Positions 23,039 to 34,975 of a stretch of 64,000 bases of DNA are shown here, piece after piece. Under the pieces are notes generated by a model. That model saw only the letters and a list, made by a program, of their open reading frames with translations. It had not been told where the DNA came from and did not search any database. Source of the stretch: Porphyra umbilicalis (lineage: Eukaryota > Rhodophyta > Bangiophyceae > Bangiales > Bangiaceae); assembly GCA_002049455.2 (NCBI GenBank), contig KV918781.1, forward strand, positions 186,001 through 250,000. The letters are read 5' to 3'. A program made the position numbers and the translations under genes. The first letter of the stretch is position 1; each line of letters starts with the position of its first letter.

Positions 23039-24129
23039 GGAGCGCAGCGGCAGAGTAGGTTGCCGTCGCCAACCCGCGGGGGGCGGGGGACGGCCGAGTT
23101 CGGGCTGTCCCCAGCACGGCGCCGACCGGGTACCGGTCGGCGCTCTGCGGACGGGGCGCGCCCGCCAGTACAAGAAGGCGGCCATGCGGCGACGGCTGGC
23201 CGGTGACAGCCCGTACCTTCGCCTTCCTCGCCGCCGTGCACTCCCGTATCTTCCCCGGCTGGCGTCGCGCACGTTGCATAATCTGCATTGACCTTCTTTC
23301 TTGTTTGCTGCTCCGTGCGACATTCGCAGTCTCTCCTCCACCAGGGCTCAACCACTTTGTACCTTCGGCTTCCTCTTCCTGGTTGGTGACGTTCTTCCAT
23401 GCATGGAATCCTGCTTTTCTATTTCTTCTTCCGTGAATATCTACGGTGGGAGTGAGTTCTCCAGGAGGAGAATAGCTCCCGCCAACGAAAAGTGTAAACA
23501 TTGCGCGTGCGGACGGGAGGAGCGGCGCTCCGGAAGCGACGGCCACGTCACTGCCTCCGCCACCACTGTTGGGTGCGGGCGGCAGCCCACCTACGCCACA
23601 TGCGTCTTTGTCATCGACTTCTTTGTCGACCGGATGCTATCGCCACCTGCCTCGCCACACGCTGCTCCTCTGTCCCCCCATCCTCCTCTCCCTCTCCCCC
23701 TCCTCCTCCCCCCACTATCAGCTCACGCCCCTGCCCCTTCCCACCCCCTTTGTGGATGCGTCGTGTCCTGCGGCGTCTTTGCTCTGCCCATCGCTCGTTC
23801 CGTGTCTCCCCCTCCACGCTCCCATTTCTTACCTCTGCAACCCCGCGTGCTTTCCCCTTCTACCCCCCTCGCCCGCCTGCACTTGCACTGAGTACTTTTT
23901 GCCGCGTGACCGTGGTGGCACCGTGGCGCTGCCGGCCTTGTGCCCGCACTCTGCGACAGATGGCTTTCTGCTTGATGATGACCGTTGTGACTGCAGACAC
24001 TCTGACTTTCTTCTCTCTTGACCGTGTGCATTGCTCTTGTTGGACGCTACATGTCCCCTGCATGGTCCTGTTGACGTGTATGTCTTCACTGAGCTCGTGG
24101 TGGGGACGTTGAGCGTACCGTGAATAGCA
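23039..24129. other. Intergenic, pyrimidine-rich, no supported gene
   Basis: After the ankyrin-lipase stop come about 200 GC-rich bases and then long C/T-rich stretches (about 23650-23900). ORFs on both strands are low-complexity and carry no recognisable domain. Confidence 0.45.
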
Positions 24130-25390
24130 CTAAAAAAAAGCAACGGACGTTCGAACAGAAGGTGTCTTGTTGGCGCTGCCGCCTGTAGCGACGACCAGCG
24201 CCGCAACTACCGCTGGCGGCGGTGGCCATGTGAGAAAAAACGCCCTGTGTATCCCGGATTTGCCCGGGATCGGCAGGGCGACCCCCTCCGCCGGGCGCTT
24301 GCGCAGCTGGTACAACCGCACCTTGTTGTCCCAGCAGGCGGCGGCCAAGCCCCCCCCCCGACCCCACGCCAAGCCGCCGACGCCGTCAGAGCGCAGGCGC
24401 CCGCGCGCGCCGCCGCCGCCACCGTCGCTGCCGCCGCCGCCACTGCCCGGGCGCGCCGGGACGGCCACAATGGCGCGGCGCAGCCGCCGGCGGCAGCCAC
24501 CCACCCGCGGCACGCAGCGAGTGCGAGCACCAAGCCGCCGAGGAGGGGCGGTCGGGCACCCCCCCCCCCCGCGGGCGGTGACGCCCCCGCCGCCGCCGCC
24601 GCAACTGCAGCCGCCGCCGACATCCTCCACGGCGGCGCCGTCGGCGCGCACGGCCGCCACGGTGCGGTGCCCCAAAGCCGACTGCCACGGCGCCGCCCTC
24701 AGCGCCAAACGCCCCATCGGCCGCGGCCGTGACCGTGCCCCGCGGCGGCGCTGCGGGCACCTCCACGGCCACGGCAGCGGCGGCCGAGCCGCGCCCGCCG
24801 TCGGCGGCGCGCATCGGGGGTAGCCACCCGCGGAACGTCCGGCGGGCGGGCGTGAAGCCCATCGCGGGGGGGGGGGGGGGTGAGGCGTAAGGCGACCGGC
24901 GCGCCGAGGCGGAGCGCCACATTGTCGTTGTCGTCGTCCGCGTCAGCGGCAGCGTCCCCATCGTCGGCGGCGTCGGCGTCGGCGTCGGCGTGGTCGGCAG
25001 CGCCGCGTGACGCGGACCCCCGTGGCGCTGCCACGGCCGTCGCCGTCGGTCTCGACGGCGGCGTCACCGCGCACCACCGCCATGCGCACGACGGCGCCCG
25101 CCTTGTCTTGCTCAGCGAGTGACGCGACGAGGTGGCGGCGGCCTCGGCTGCCGCTGCCGCTGCCGCTGCCGCCGCCGCGGCCGCGGCCGCCATCACCAGC
25201 CGACGGCAGCAGCGCCGCGGTGGCAATGGCCACCTCGGGCACGGCGGCGTCAACGACCGCCAGCTGCTCCGTGCGGGCAACGTGCTACCGCCGCACGGCG
25301 CCGTCCGCGTCGGCGGTGGCGACCACCGCCGACGTGTCAGCGTCGGGCGTTGGGAGGCACGTAACCGCCGGTACGGGCGCTCCGGTGGGG
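24130..25390 (-). pseudogene. Decayed WD40-repeat protein gene
   Basis: Minus-strand translation shows WD40-like blades in more than one frame. Near 25240-25340 one reads ADTSAVVATADADGAVRR, then a TAG (25285-25287) where Tyr or Trp would be expected, then HVARTEQLAVVDA. Near 25090 is HLVASLAEQDKAGAVVRMAV. Near 24300-24390 is a good last-blade signature, DGVGGLAWGRGG followed by LAAACWDNKVRLYQL. These pieces are separated by Gly/Ala/Asp-rich segments and frame changes. The closing blade resembles those of the GNB1L/ASA1 group, but that is only an impression. Either the gene is dead, or introns and homopolymer errors hide an intact one; the internal stop favours decay. Confidence 0.5.
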
Positions 25391-25879
25391 GTGCGACGGA
25401 CGGTCACGGGGGGGGAGGGGGAGCCACCATGCCGGTCATTGGCGATGAGCGCGCGGCGGGGGGGTTGTCACAGGGGTGGCCACGGGGTTGCCCACGAGCA
25501 AAAAGGATCAGGGACGTCCCTGGCACCGTCCGGACGGTGGCGAGGAGTGAGCCCCACAGTGCAGACTGGACCCAGACTGGCGGTGCCGTGAGGACGACGT
25601 GTCCGGCACGTGTGCCCAACCGCTGCTCGTGTGAGGGAGGCTACTGGCTAAACCGCAATCTCGACGTCAGCGCCGGCCGTGATCCCCCCTCACGTCGGGC
25701 GAGGCCGGCGTGGGCGACGAAGAGCACGGCCGCCGCGGTCGCATTGCGCCGCCTCGTGCTTGCCTGCCACTCCGCCGCCCCCCCACCCCCGCCGCCGCCC
25801 TTCTCCCCCCCCCGTCGCCTATCCAAGGCCTCTCTGACCCCCCCTCCCCCCCCCACCCCCCCCCCCCCCCCCCGCCACG

Positions 25880-27322
25880 ATGGCCGACAAACCCGCCGCC
25901 GCCCCCCCCGCCGCCGCGCCTGCCAAAGGCGCGGCCATGTGGGGCGGCCGCTTTGACGCCCCCCCCAACGAGCTCGTCGCCCGCCTCGGCGAATCCGTCT
26001 CGTACGACCGCCGCATGTACGCGCACGACATTCGCGGGTCGACGGCGCACGCGCGGATGCTCGCGCGGACGGGCATCATCCCCCAAGCCGACGCCGACGC
26101 GATTGTCGACGGCCTCGCGGCCGTCAAGGCGGAAATCGATGCGGGCACCTTTGTGTGGTCGGCGGCGCTTGAAGACGTGCACATGAACATTGAGTCGCGG
26201 CTGACGGGCTTGATCGGCGCGCCGGGGGGGCGCCTCCACTCGGGCCGCAGCCGCAACGATCAGGTCGCGACGGATATGCGGCTCTACCTGCGCGACGAGG
26301 CAGCCGAGGTCGTGCGCCTCCTCCGCGCGCTGCAAGCGGCGCTGGTCACCCTCGCGGGGCAGCACACCGACACCATCCTGCCGGGCTTTACGCACCTGCA
26401 GCACGCGCAGCCGGTGGTGTTTGGCCACGTCCTCCTCGCGTACGTGGAGATGCTCGAGCGGGACGTGGGCCGCCTCACCGACGCGTCGCGGCGGATGGAC
26501 GTGCTGCCGCTCGGCGCCGGCGCCATGGCCGGCACGACGCTGCCGATCGACCGGGAGTGGGTGGCCGGGGAGCTCGGCTTTACCGGCGGCCTCTGCCGCA
26601 ACTCGATGGACGCGGTTAGCGACCGGGATTTTGTCATTGAGCTCGTCTCGGCGCTCTCCCTCATGATGATGCACCTGTCGCGGCTGTCGGAGGATACGGT
26701 CTTTTGGTGCTCCCAAGAGGCGAACTGGGTCGAGCTCGGCGACGCCTTTTGCACCGGCTCGTCGATTATGCCCCAAAAGAAAAACCCCGACGTGTGCGAG
26801 CTGACGCGCGGCAAAGCCGCGCGCGTGTATGGGGACCTCGTCACCCTCTTGTCGCTCATGAAGAACCTGCCGCTGTGCTACAACCGGGACATGCAGGAGG
26901 ATAAGGAGCCCCTCTTTGACGCGCTCGACACGGCCAAGCTCGTCCTTGCCGTGTACGCGCCCATGGTCGCCTCCATCGTCGTGCGCAAGGAGCGCATGCA
27001 CGGGGCGGCGTCGGACGCGGCGCTGATGGCGACCGACTTGGCCGAGTGGCTCGTGCGGCAGGGGCTCCCCTTCCGCCAAGCCCACCACCGCGTCGGCGCG
27101 CTCGTGGGCGCCGCCCACCGGGCGGGCAAGGGCCTCGAAGCGTTTACGCTGGCGGAACTGCGCGAGTGCGTGCCGGAAGCGACGGAGGAGTGCCTCGGCC
27201 TGTGGAAGCCGGAAGCGTCGGTGGCCGCGCGGGATATTGTGGGGGGGACGGCGCCGGCGCAGGTGCGCGCGCAGGTGGCGTTTTGGAAGGCGCAGCCGTG
27301 GATGGCGGAGGGCAAGGAGTGA
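25880..27322 (+). CDS. ASL: Argininosuccinate lyase
   Basis: The enzyme splits argininosuccinate into arginine and fumarate, the last step of arginine synthesis. The single-exon ORF gives 480 residues, close to the usual length of about 460-470. After a short Ala/Pro-rich leader it starts the family's MWGGRF block (residue ~20). It continues with HMNIESRLT, GRLHSGRSRNDQ, the TxLQxxQP region and the fumarase/ASL superfamily signature GSSIMPQKKNPD, with the catalytic Ser at 294/295 and Lys300. Every expected block is in order and no frame break is seen. The leader is too short and lacks a clear plastid-targeting look, so location is open. A C-rich 5' leader directly precedes the ATG. No operon-like partner lies nearby; neighbours are on the minus strand. 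Confidence 0.96.
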   Translation: MADKPAAAPPAAAPAKGAAMWGGRFDAPPNELVARLGESVSYDRRMYAHDIRGSTAHARMLARTGIIPQADADAIVDGLAAVKAEIDAGTFVWSAALEDVHMNIESRLTGLIGAPGGRLHSGRSRNDQVATDMRLYLRDEAAEVVRLLRALQAALVTLAGQHTDTILPGFTHLQHAQPVVFGHVLLAYVEMLERDVGRLTDASRRMDVLPLGAGAMAGTTLPIDREWVAGELGFTGGLCRNSMDAVSDRDFVIELVSALSLMMMHLSRLSEDTVFWCSQEANWVELGDAFCTGSSIMPQKKNPDVCELTRGKAARVYGDLVTLLSLMKNLPLCYNRDMQEDKEPLFDALDTAKLVLAVYAPMVASIVVRKERMHGAASDAALMATDLAEWLVRQGLPFRQAHHRVGALVGAAHRAGKGLEAFTLAELRECVPEATEECLGLWKPEASVAARDIVGGTAPAQVRAQVAFWKAQPWMAEGKE

Positions 27323-27721
27323 TTTGGGGGGGGGGGGGGGGGTGTGGGGGGGGTGTGCATCCATAGGAAGGGCTCGAGCGAGCCTGTGCTTGTGTTTTGT
27401 TTTTGTGTTCTCGTTGCCTTTTTGTGTCACCATGCGTGTCCCTCGGCCGCAGCGGCCGCGGCCCCGTTGGACACCAAGGGACAGACAAAGATTTACGACC
27501 ACAGGGCTTGCACCGCCCCGCCACACGCCGACCGCCGCCCGGAGTGAGGCGGCACCACCCCCCCCCCTGCAGACGCAGGCCGCCCCATCAACCAAACATC
27601 ACAAACAAACAGCGGGGCGCCAGCCGGCAACCGACCCCCCCATTCACACGACACGCCCCCCAACGACCGGCCACCACCCCCCCAGCCGCCCCCGCGGTAC
27701 CGCCGCCACGCGACCCCAGCC

Positions 27722-30706
27722 CTACCCCGCCCACACGCGCCGCCGCTGCGCGGCGCGCGGCGGCGGCGCGGGGAACCCCACCTCCTCCCGCCGCCGCTTG
27801 GCCGGCGCCCCCGCCGCCGCCGGCGCCGAGGCGGCAGGAGCCCCCCCCCCCCCCCCCCCCCCGCCACCCCCCCGCCGGCGCCCCCCAACGACCCGTCCGA
27901 CGACGCGGCGCCGTCTGACGCGCCCCCCCCCCCGGGGGCACGACAACGTCAACGTCAACGTCAGCCGCAGCCCCCCCCCCCCCCCCGCCAACGGCGCAGC
28001 AGACGACGGCGCCGCGCCCGTCGGCGCCCCGTCGCTGTCGTCTGCGTCCACGTCGAGGAGCACCGCCGGCACGGGGCGCCGCCGCCGGCGTCCGCGTCGC
28101 GGCGCCGCCGCCGCCGCCGCCCCCGCCTCCCCCGCCTCGTCGGCGGTCGTGCCGCCGCCGCCCGACGACGCGTCGCTCTCCGCATAGGTGCCGACGCGGC
28201 GCCGGCAGCGGCGGCCGCGCGCCGACCGGCGGGCGGGCGGCGGGGGCGCCCCCCCCCCCCCGACGCGCCCGACGACGCGTCGCCGTCGCCGCCCGACGGG
28301 GACGGGGGGGACCCGTCCGCCTCGGACGCGCCGCACCCGCCCCCGTCGCTCCGCCCCGACGCCGCGTCCGCCCCGTCGCCGGCGCTGGCGCGCCGCGCCC
28401 GCCGGCCGCCGCCGCGGACCGCCGCGCGCCCGCCAGTGGCGGCGGCCGCCGACGCGCGGCGGCGGCGCGGGGGGCACCTCCCCCCCCCCCCCCCCCCCCA
28501 CCAGCCAGCCGACGAGGCTCGTCGGCCGACCCGCCGCCGCCGTCGCCGTCGCCGTCGCCGTCGCCGCGGCGGCGCCGCCGCCGCCGCCGCGGCGCGGGCG
28601 GCCGAGGGAGCGCCGCGAGGCGGCGCGGAGGGCGTCGAGGCGCGCGAGCGCCGCCGCGCGTGCCGCGGCCGCCGCCGCATCGGCCGCCCCGCCGCCGCGC
28701 GCCGTGCGGCGGGCGGCGCGGGCGGCGCGGCCGCTGCCGGCGGCCGTCGCGCCGTCGGCGTCGTCGGGACGGGACCGCGTGCGGCGGCGGCGGCGGTCGC
28801 CGGGCGCGTCAGACGCCGACGTGCCGCCGCCGCCGTCGGCGTCGGCGCCGCCGCCGACGGCGGCGTCGGCGCCGTCGGGGGCGGCGCGGCGCCCCGCCCC
28901 CCGCGCCGGCGTCCCCGCCGTCACCGCCCGCGCATTCGACGCGGCCGCCGCGCGGCGCAGCGGGCGCCCCGTCACGGTCAATGGCGGGTCGGTCGGGGGC
29001 GTCCCCCCCCGGCGCCCCCCGGCGGCGCCCCCCCCCCCGCCACCCCCCCTCCCCCCCGGCAACGACCACCCCGCCCGCCGCGCCCGCCGCCGACCGGGCG
29101 CGCGTGACGCGGCCGCCGCCACCGACGACCACCCCCGCGTCGGCGGCGGCGGCCGCGTCGGCCGCCGCCGCCGCCGCGGCCGCGGCAGCGGCAGCCGCCG
29201 CGAAATCCTCCTCGTCTTCCGTTTCGGGGGCTGCCGCCGCCCGCCGCGCCGCGGCGGCGACCGACGCGGCGAGCACCCGCACCCGCCGCGCCGTGCGCGC
29301 GGGCGGCGCGAGGCCCGCGAGGCCCGCGAGCCCCGCCCCCGCCGCCGCCGCCGCCGCCGGTGCGGGTGCGGGAGCGGGTGCGGGTGCGGGTGCGGGTGCG
29401 GGTGCGGGTGCGGGTGCGCCCGCACCGCCGCCGCCGCCCGCGTACCCGCCCGACGCAGCCGCCGCCGCCGCCGCCGCCGCTTGCGCTTCGAGGCGCCGCG
29501 CGAGGGCGTCGAGGTCGGCGAGCGTGCGCGCCTCGACGCGGAGCGGCGGGGCCGGGGGCGGGTCCCCCCCCCCCCCCCCCCCCCGCACCCGCCCCCGCCC
29601 CCGCCCCCGCCGCACCCGGCGCGTCCGACACGACGCGCGCCGAGGTGCACGTGCGCGGGTCCCCCCGCAGCGCCCAATACGTGCGGCCGTGGGCGTCGGC
29701 GCCGAGGGGCACGCCGAGGCGCACCCCCCCCCCCCCCCCCCCCCCCCCCTCCTCGTGGCCAGCCGCCCGCCCGCCGCGCCCCCGCCCCCGCACGTCCGCG
29801 TCAATGGCGTCGCGGAGCGCCGGCAGCGCCGCCGCCGCGTCGGCGCACAGGGCGGCCACGACGGCGGCCAGGACGGGGGCGGTGTTGGTCAAGATCCGCC
29901 GCGGCCGCCCGCCCTCGTACGCGGCGGCGGGGAAGGCGGCGCCCGGCGGGTGCGGGCGGAGGGCGCGCCACGTGGCGGCAAAGGCGGCGTTTGGGGAGGC
30001 GGGCGGGCGGCCGCCGCCCCCGCCGCCGGCCGTGTGGCGGGTGAGGGCGCGGAGGAGGCGCGCGACGTAGGGCGCGTGGGCGGGCGGGTCGGCGAGGGCG
30101 ACTTCGAGGGCGGGCGCGTCAATGTGGCGGCGGCACAGGCCGAGGCGGCGGCCAAAGAGGGCGAGGAAGTGCGCGGTGGCGGCCACGTCCGAGGGGAGGG
30201 GCCCCACGTCGGGGGGGGGGGGGGGGGGGGGGGGTCCACCGTGGCGAGCGTGCAAGGGGGGGGGGGCGCCGCCCCCCCGCCCGCGGTGGCCGCGGGCGCC
30301 AATGGGGTGCCGGCCTCTGCCGCCGCTGCCGCCGCCGCCCCCGCCGCCGGCGTGGCGGCGGCGGCGGCGGCGGCGCCGCTGCCGCTGCCGCCGGGGGGGC
30401 CCCCCACCCCGCCCGACCCGTCGGCCGACGCGCCCGCCGCGGCCGCCGTCGGGGCGCACCCGACCGCCGCCGCCGCCGCCGCCGCCGCCGCGGCCGCCGC
30501 CGCCGCCGCGCCGACGGGCGGCGGCGGCGGCCGGTGGTCGGCCGTTGGCGGCGCGGGGCGGGCGGGCCGACGGGCGTCGGCCGCCGGCGCGCCGGGCGCG
30601 GCGGCGGCGGGCGCGGCGGGGGGGGCGACCGCCGCCGCGGGCGGCGGCGGCGCGGCGGCCGCCGCGGCGGCGGGCGCGGGTGCGGCGGGGGGCGGCGGCG
30701 GCGGGC

Positions 30707-30743
<37 letters not shown>

Positions 30744-30980
30744 TGACGGCGGCGGCGGCGGCGGCGGCGCGTCGGCGGCGGGTAGCGGCGCGACGGGCGG
30801 CGGCGGCGGCGGCGGCGGCGGCGCGTCGGCGGCCGGCAGCGGCGCGACGGGCGGCGGCGGGGGCGGCGGCGGCGGCGGGGCGGCGTCGACGGCCGCCGTC
30901 GGCGGCGGGGTGGCGGCGGCGGCGGCGGCGGCGGCCGACGGCGGCGGCGGCGGTGCCGCCGCCGCGTCGGCGGGCGCCAT
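27722..30980 (-). CDS. DDT/WHIM-domain chromatin protein, frame broken at homopolymers
   Basis: A minus-strand ATG at 30978-30980 begins an Ala/Pro-rich region (MAPADAAAAP...). After a run of 24 G (30211-30234) the frame changes and a DDT domain follows (DVAATAHFLALFGRRLGL...YVARLLRAL, about 30050-30200). Next is a helix-rich stretch and a WHIM-type block, VPLGADAHGRTYWAL (about 29680-29735). Further frame changes at C-runs (29564-29584 and 29028-29038) lead to RTLADLDALARRLEAQ, an acidic ETEDEEDF stretch and a basic/acidic tail ending near 27722. DDT and WHIM motifs occur together in proteins partnering ISWI-type nucleosome remodelers, so a nuclear chromatin role is likely. The changes fall at long homopolymers, where assemblies often err, so the gene may be intact. 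Exact ends are uncertain. Confidence 0.62.
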
Positions 30981-32509
30981 GGCGCGGGGGGGAGCGGCGG
31001 TAACCCGACCGAGGGGGGGGGGAGGAGCGCAGGTGGGGGAGGCGGGCGGGGGGGGGGGACGCCGCCCACACTGCCGACCGTGACGCCGACGGGGGTGGCG
31101 ACGCCGCGGCGGGCGCGCCGGCGGCGGGGCTGGCGGGTGCACCACGGGGGCAGGGGGGGTGTGGCCGCGCGCGCGCCGCGGCCACGCGGGCGCCGGCGGC
31201 GCGCGCCGCGGCGGGCGCGGCCAAGGGTCGCCTGCACACGATTTTGCTTTTGCGTGGCGGTGGCGCCAAGCGCGCGGGTGGCCGCCGGCGGACGCGCACG
31301 GGTGCACCCCGTCCAGGAGGGTTGTGGTGCGGGCCTGGGGCGCGTGCTAAACAGCACGCCAGGGCCGTGCAATTTTACGTGTTTTTCGGCGTGTCACGCC
31401 CGTCGCGCCCCGGAATGTTGGGGCGTGAGAGGTTGTATTTCAAAAAAAACGCACCCCGTCGATTCGACGTGTAGGTGGGCTACAATCGACGGGGGGGGGG
31501 TCTCAGGGGGCGTGTGGGGGGGGGGGGGGGGGGCGTGCGTGGGGTTTGGGGGGGGTGGGGCTGCTGGGGGCGCCTGGGGGGGGCTGGGGGGGGGCTCGGG
31601 GGGGGGTGCGGGGGGGGGCCTGGGGGGGGGGGCTCTGGGGGGGGGTGCTCTGGGGGGGGCCCTGGTGGGGGGTGCCGTCGGGGCACATTGCGACGAGAAA
31701 ATTATATCGATTGTGGACTCTGGCGTGCTTGAATTTACGACAATGATGCGTGCCCAGGTAACATTTTTGGATATCTCTTGAGGTGACGTAACGGTGGCTG
31801 TTTGATGGATGTGAGCGTCACAAGACAGAGTAAGACAGCGGGCCCCAGCATGTTCTGACGAGTCACAGACACGGCGCGTGGCGGCGAGGCTGGCCGGCAG
31901 CTGCCTGCAGGCGCCGCGCCATCTTGGGTTGGCAGACAGTATGTTCTGGGTAGGATGGGGTAGGACCAAGGCCGTCAACTCGTAATGTATCCAGGTGACT
32001 GGGGGCAGACGCATCAAGACGTCGCGGAGGCAGTGGGAAGGTGTTGGGCGTGGCGTGGGGATGGGCGCTGCAGGGTGGTAGGTGTCTTGGGGGGCTGATT
32101 CTCAGCGTTGTGTCGTGGATGTTGCGAAGGCGTACACGCCATATGGGGGTCAGTGCTGAGTGGGGAAGAGAACGGCGGCCACTTTCTAAGAGTAGGTGAC
32201 AGTGATTGCGTAGGCTCAATAGAAGTGGCATGGGGATTGGGCCCGTGAAAGAGGTGTCGCCGTGGGTGGTGAAGGAGGTGGGGTATGGGGTGGGGGGGAG
32301 GATTTGTACTGAGGTGCAGGTCGAGCATGGTACTGGGTGGGGGGGCAGCGCGGTTTGGGTAGGGTGCGAGGTGGAAAACTGGGTGGGGGTGGACGGGATA
32401 CTGACTGGGCGTGTTACTAGCGACCGGGGCGTGGTAGCCGAGCGGGCGCGGGGGGTGAAGGTGGCATGTGCTCAAGAATAGCATCCTGCGACAGACCCTC
32501 TCTGTCGCC
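30981..32509. other. Intergenic, G-tracts, no supported gene
   Basis: Includes the presumed promoter side of the DDT gene, a long G-tract (31491-31680) and mixed sequence to 32509. ORFs are Pro-rich shadows of the G-tract or short; none shows a domain. Confidence 0.4.
31454..31680. repeat. Hairpin with GGGCTACA loop followed by a G-tract
   Basis: CCCCGTCGATT (31454-31464) pairs perfectly with AATCGACGGGG (31484-31494) around a 19-base loop containing GTGGGCTAC. It is preceded by a run of A and followed by nearly 190 bases of G-runs. The arrangement parallels 10854-11060, with different stem bases. Confidence 0.55.
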
Positions 32510-32630
32510 ACATCCTGACCACTGTATTCGGTAGGATCGCTGACACTGCTTAGTCCAGCGGATTACACGCTACATCCTGACCACTGCATTCGGTAGATCG
32601 CTGACACTGCTTAGTCCAGTGGATCACACG
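32510..32630. repeat. Tandem repeat, two units of 62 bp
   Basis: The unit starting ACATCCTGACCACTG at 32510 recurs at 32572 with a few substitutions and a one-base indel. A partial third unit (GACACTGCACAATCCAGTGG) follows at about 32640. No coding potential is seen. Confidence 0.8.
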
Positions 32631-32998
32631 TCTTTGTGATGACACTGCACAATCCAGTGGAATCGTTGATTGCGCTTCCCTACCTTCCTACAGCGGCTCT
32701 CATTGTTTTTTCAAAGAAAAAACACCATTGCACATCACTCATGATGTTGTGTGTGCTTCCTGCCCAGCTTCGAAAAGAAAAGGTGCTGTCGGGTACACTT
32801 GCTTCACGCGTTCCTTCACACGTGCAGTCTTGCCCACGTCTGAGATGTGTCGAGCATTTCTGGGCCAAACATGAGTAAAACACAACTTTCTTGGAGAGGA
32901 TCATTCTTGGATCTCTGAAGGGCGCTGATCACGGCCATGTCGGTCTTTTTCTGCAAAAATGCTTCTTTCATACCGTTTCTGCACTCCAAAGAAACAAC

Positions 32999-34975
32999 AG
33001 TCACCAGGCGGCGGCGGCGGCATGCAGGCACGGCGGCGGCAGGGGGCGGCGGCGGTGGCGGCTAGGGGATGCGGCCGTGGCAGACAGGGGCGGGGGTGGC
33101 AGCAGGCGACGGCGGCGGCCGCGGCGGGCGGCCGCGGCGGCATCAAAGGGCGGCCGTGGCAGGGGGCGGCGGCGGCGGCCGCCGGGGCGGCGTCAACGGC
33201 GGCCGGGGGTGCCAGCGGCGGCGCCCGGTACCAGCTACGGCAGCGGGCGGTGGTAGTGGCGGCAGTAGCCGGGGGCACCGGGGGCACCGGGCGCCGGCGA
33301 CGGCATGCAGGGGCGGTGGCGACCGGGGGCGGCGACGGCCGCCGCCGCGGCCGGCGGCTGGGGGCGGCGGCGGCAGCCGCCACGGGCGGCGGCGGCGGCC
33401 GCTGGGGCGGCGGCGGCAGCCGCCACGGGCAGCGGCGGCGGCCGCTGGGGGCGGCGGCGGCATCCGCCAGGGGCGGCGGCGGCGACGGGTGGTGGCGGCG
33501 ACGGCAGGGGGTGGCGGCGGTGGCGGCAGCAGCCGGGGGCGGCGGCGGCAGCGGCCGGGGACGGCGGTAGCAGCAGCCGAGGGCGGCGGCGGCAGCGGCC
33601 GGGGGCGGCAGCAGCCGCCGGGAGCGGCGGCAGTGGCCGGGGGCGGCGGCGGCAGCCGCCGGGGCGGCGGCGGCGGCAGCCGGTGACGGCGAAGGCAGTG
33701 GGCGGCGGCATTGAAGGCAGCGGCTGGGGGCGGCGGCGGCCGGGGGCGGCGGAGGCGGCATGCAGGGGCGGCGGCGGCCTGGGGCAGCCGCGGAGGTGGA
33801 TGGGGGCTGCGGCGGTGGCAGTCAAGGGCGGCGGCTGCAGAGGGCGGCGTCGGACACCCCCGAGGCCGGCGGTGGCGACAGCCCGGGCGGCTACGGGAGC
33901 GGCCGGGAGCGGCGGCGCCGGCGGCCGGTGGCGGCGGCGACGGCGGCCAGGGGCGGCGGCGGCGGCGGCCGGGGGCTGCGGCGGCGGCGGCCTGTGGCGG
34001 CGACGGCAGGGGGCGGCCGCGATGGTGGCAGCGGCCGTGGCGGCGGCAGCGGCCGGGGGCTGCGGTAGCAGCCGCCGGGAGCGGGGCCGGCGGCGGCCGG
34101 GGGGCGGCGGCCGTAGCGGCTGGGGGCGGCGGTGGCGGCGGCCGGCAGTGGCGGCAGCCGGGTGCGGCGACGGTGGCGGTATGGGGCAGCGGCGGCTGCT
34201 GCCAGGGGCGGCGGCGGAGACAGCTGGGAGCGGCGGCGGCGGCGGCCAGGGCGGGGGCGGCGGCAGGCAGGGGCGGCGGCGGAAGGGGGCGGCGGTGGCG
34301 CCGGTGGCAGCACGAGGTGGCGGCTGCTCCAGGAAGGGGCGGCTGCGGGCGGGGCGGCGGCTGAGATAGCTGGGAGCGGCGGCTGCGGCGGCCAGGGGCG
34401 GAGGCGACGGCAGGCAGGGGCGGCGGCGGCAGCGGCCGGTGGCGACGGCGGCGGCGACTCGGGGTGGCGGCGGCGGCGGCGGCCGGGGGCGGCGGCGGCG
34501 GCACCCCGGGGCGGCGGCGGCGCCAGGCCGGGGCGTCGGAGGTCGGGGGCAGCGGCGGCGGTGGCCGGGGGCGGTGGTGGCGGCGGTGTCAGCCGGGGAG
34601 GGCGGCGGGGGCAGACAGGTGGCGGCGGCGGCGGCGCCCAGGCGCGGCGTCGGCCGGGGGCGGCAGCGCGCGGCGGCAGCAGCTGGGGGCGGCGGTGGCC
34701 AGGGGCGGTGGCGAGGGAAGCCAGAGCGGGCGGCGGCGGCACCCGGCGGTGCCGAGAACCGGGGGGCGGCGGCGGCTGGGGGCGGCGGCGGTGGCAGCCG
34801 GGGCGGCGGCGGCGGCAGCCAGGAGTGGCCGCGCCGCGGGGGCGGCGGCAGCCAGGGGAACTGGCAGCGGGGGACGGCGGCAGAGGGGGACGGCGGCAAC
34901 CGCTGCGGGGGGGGCAGCGAGGTGCAGCGGGAGCCGCCGCGGGGGCGGCGGCAGCCATACATGCGCCGCGGGTAG
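32999..34975. repeat. GGC-rich minisatellite, about 2 kb
   Basis: Degenerate GGCGGCGGCGGCAGCCGCCG/GGGGGC units fill the stretch. It is the strand complement in composition of the tract at 350-8790. Long ORFs run through it in several frames on both strands (Pro/Ala/Arg or Gly/Arg); all are treated as artefacts. The flanks differ from those of the tract at 350-8790. Confidence 0.8.

Noticed and set aside
25667..27595. 642-codon minus-strand ORF opposite argininosuccinate lyase
   Set aside because: Shadow of a GC-rich gene; the plus strand has every ASL motif in order, the minus strand has none.
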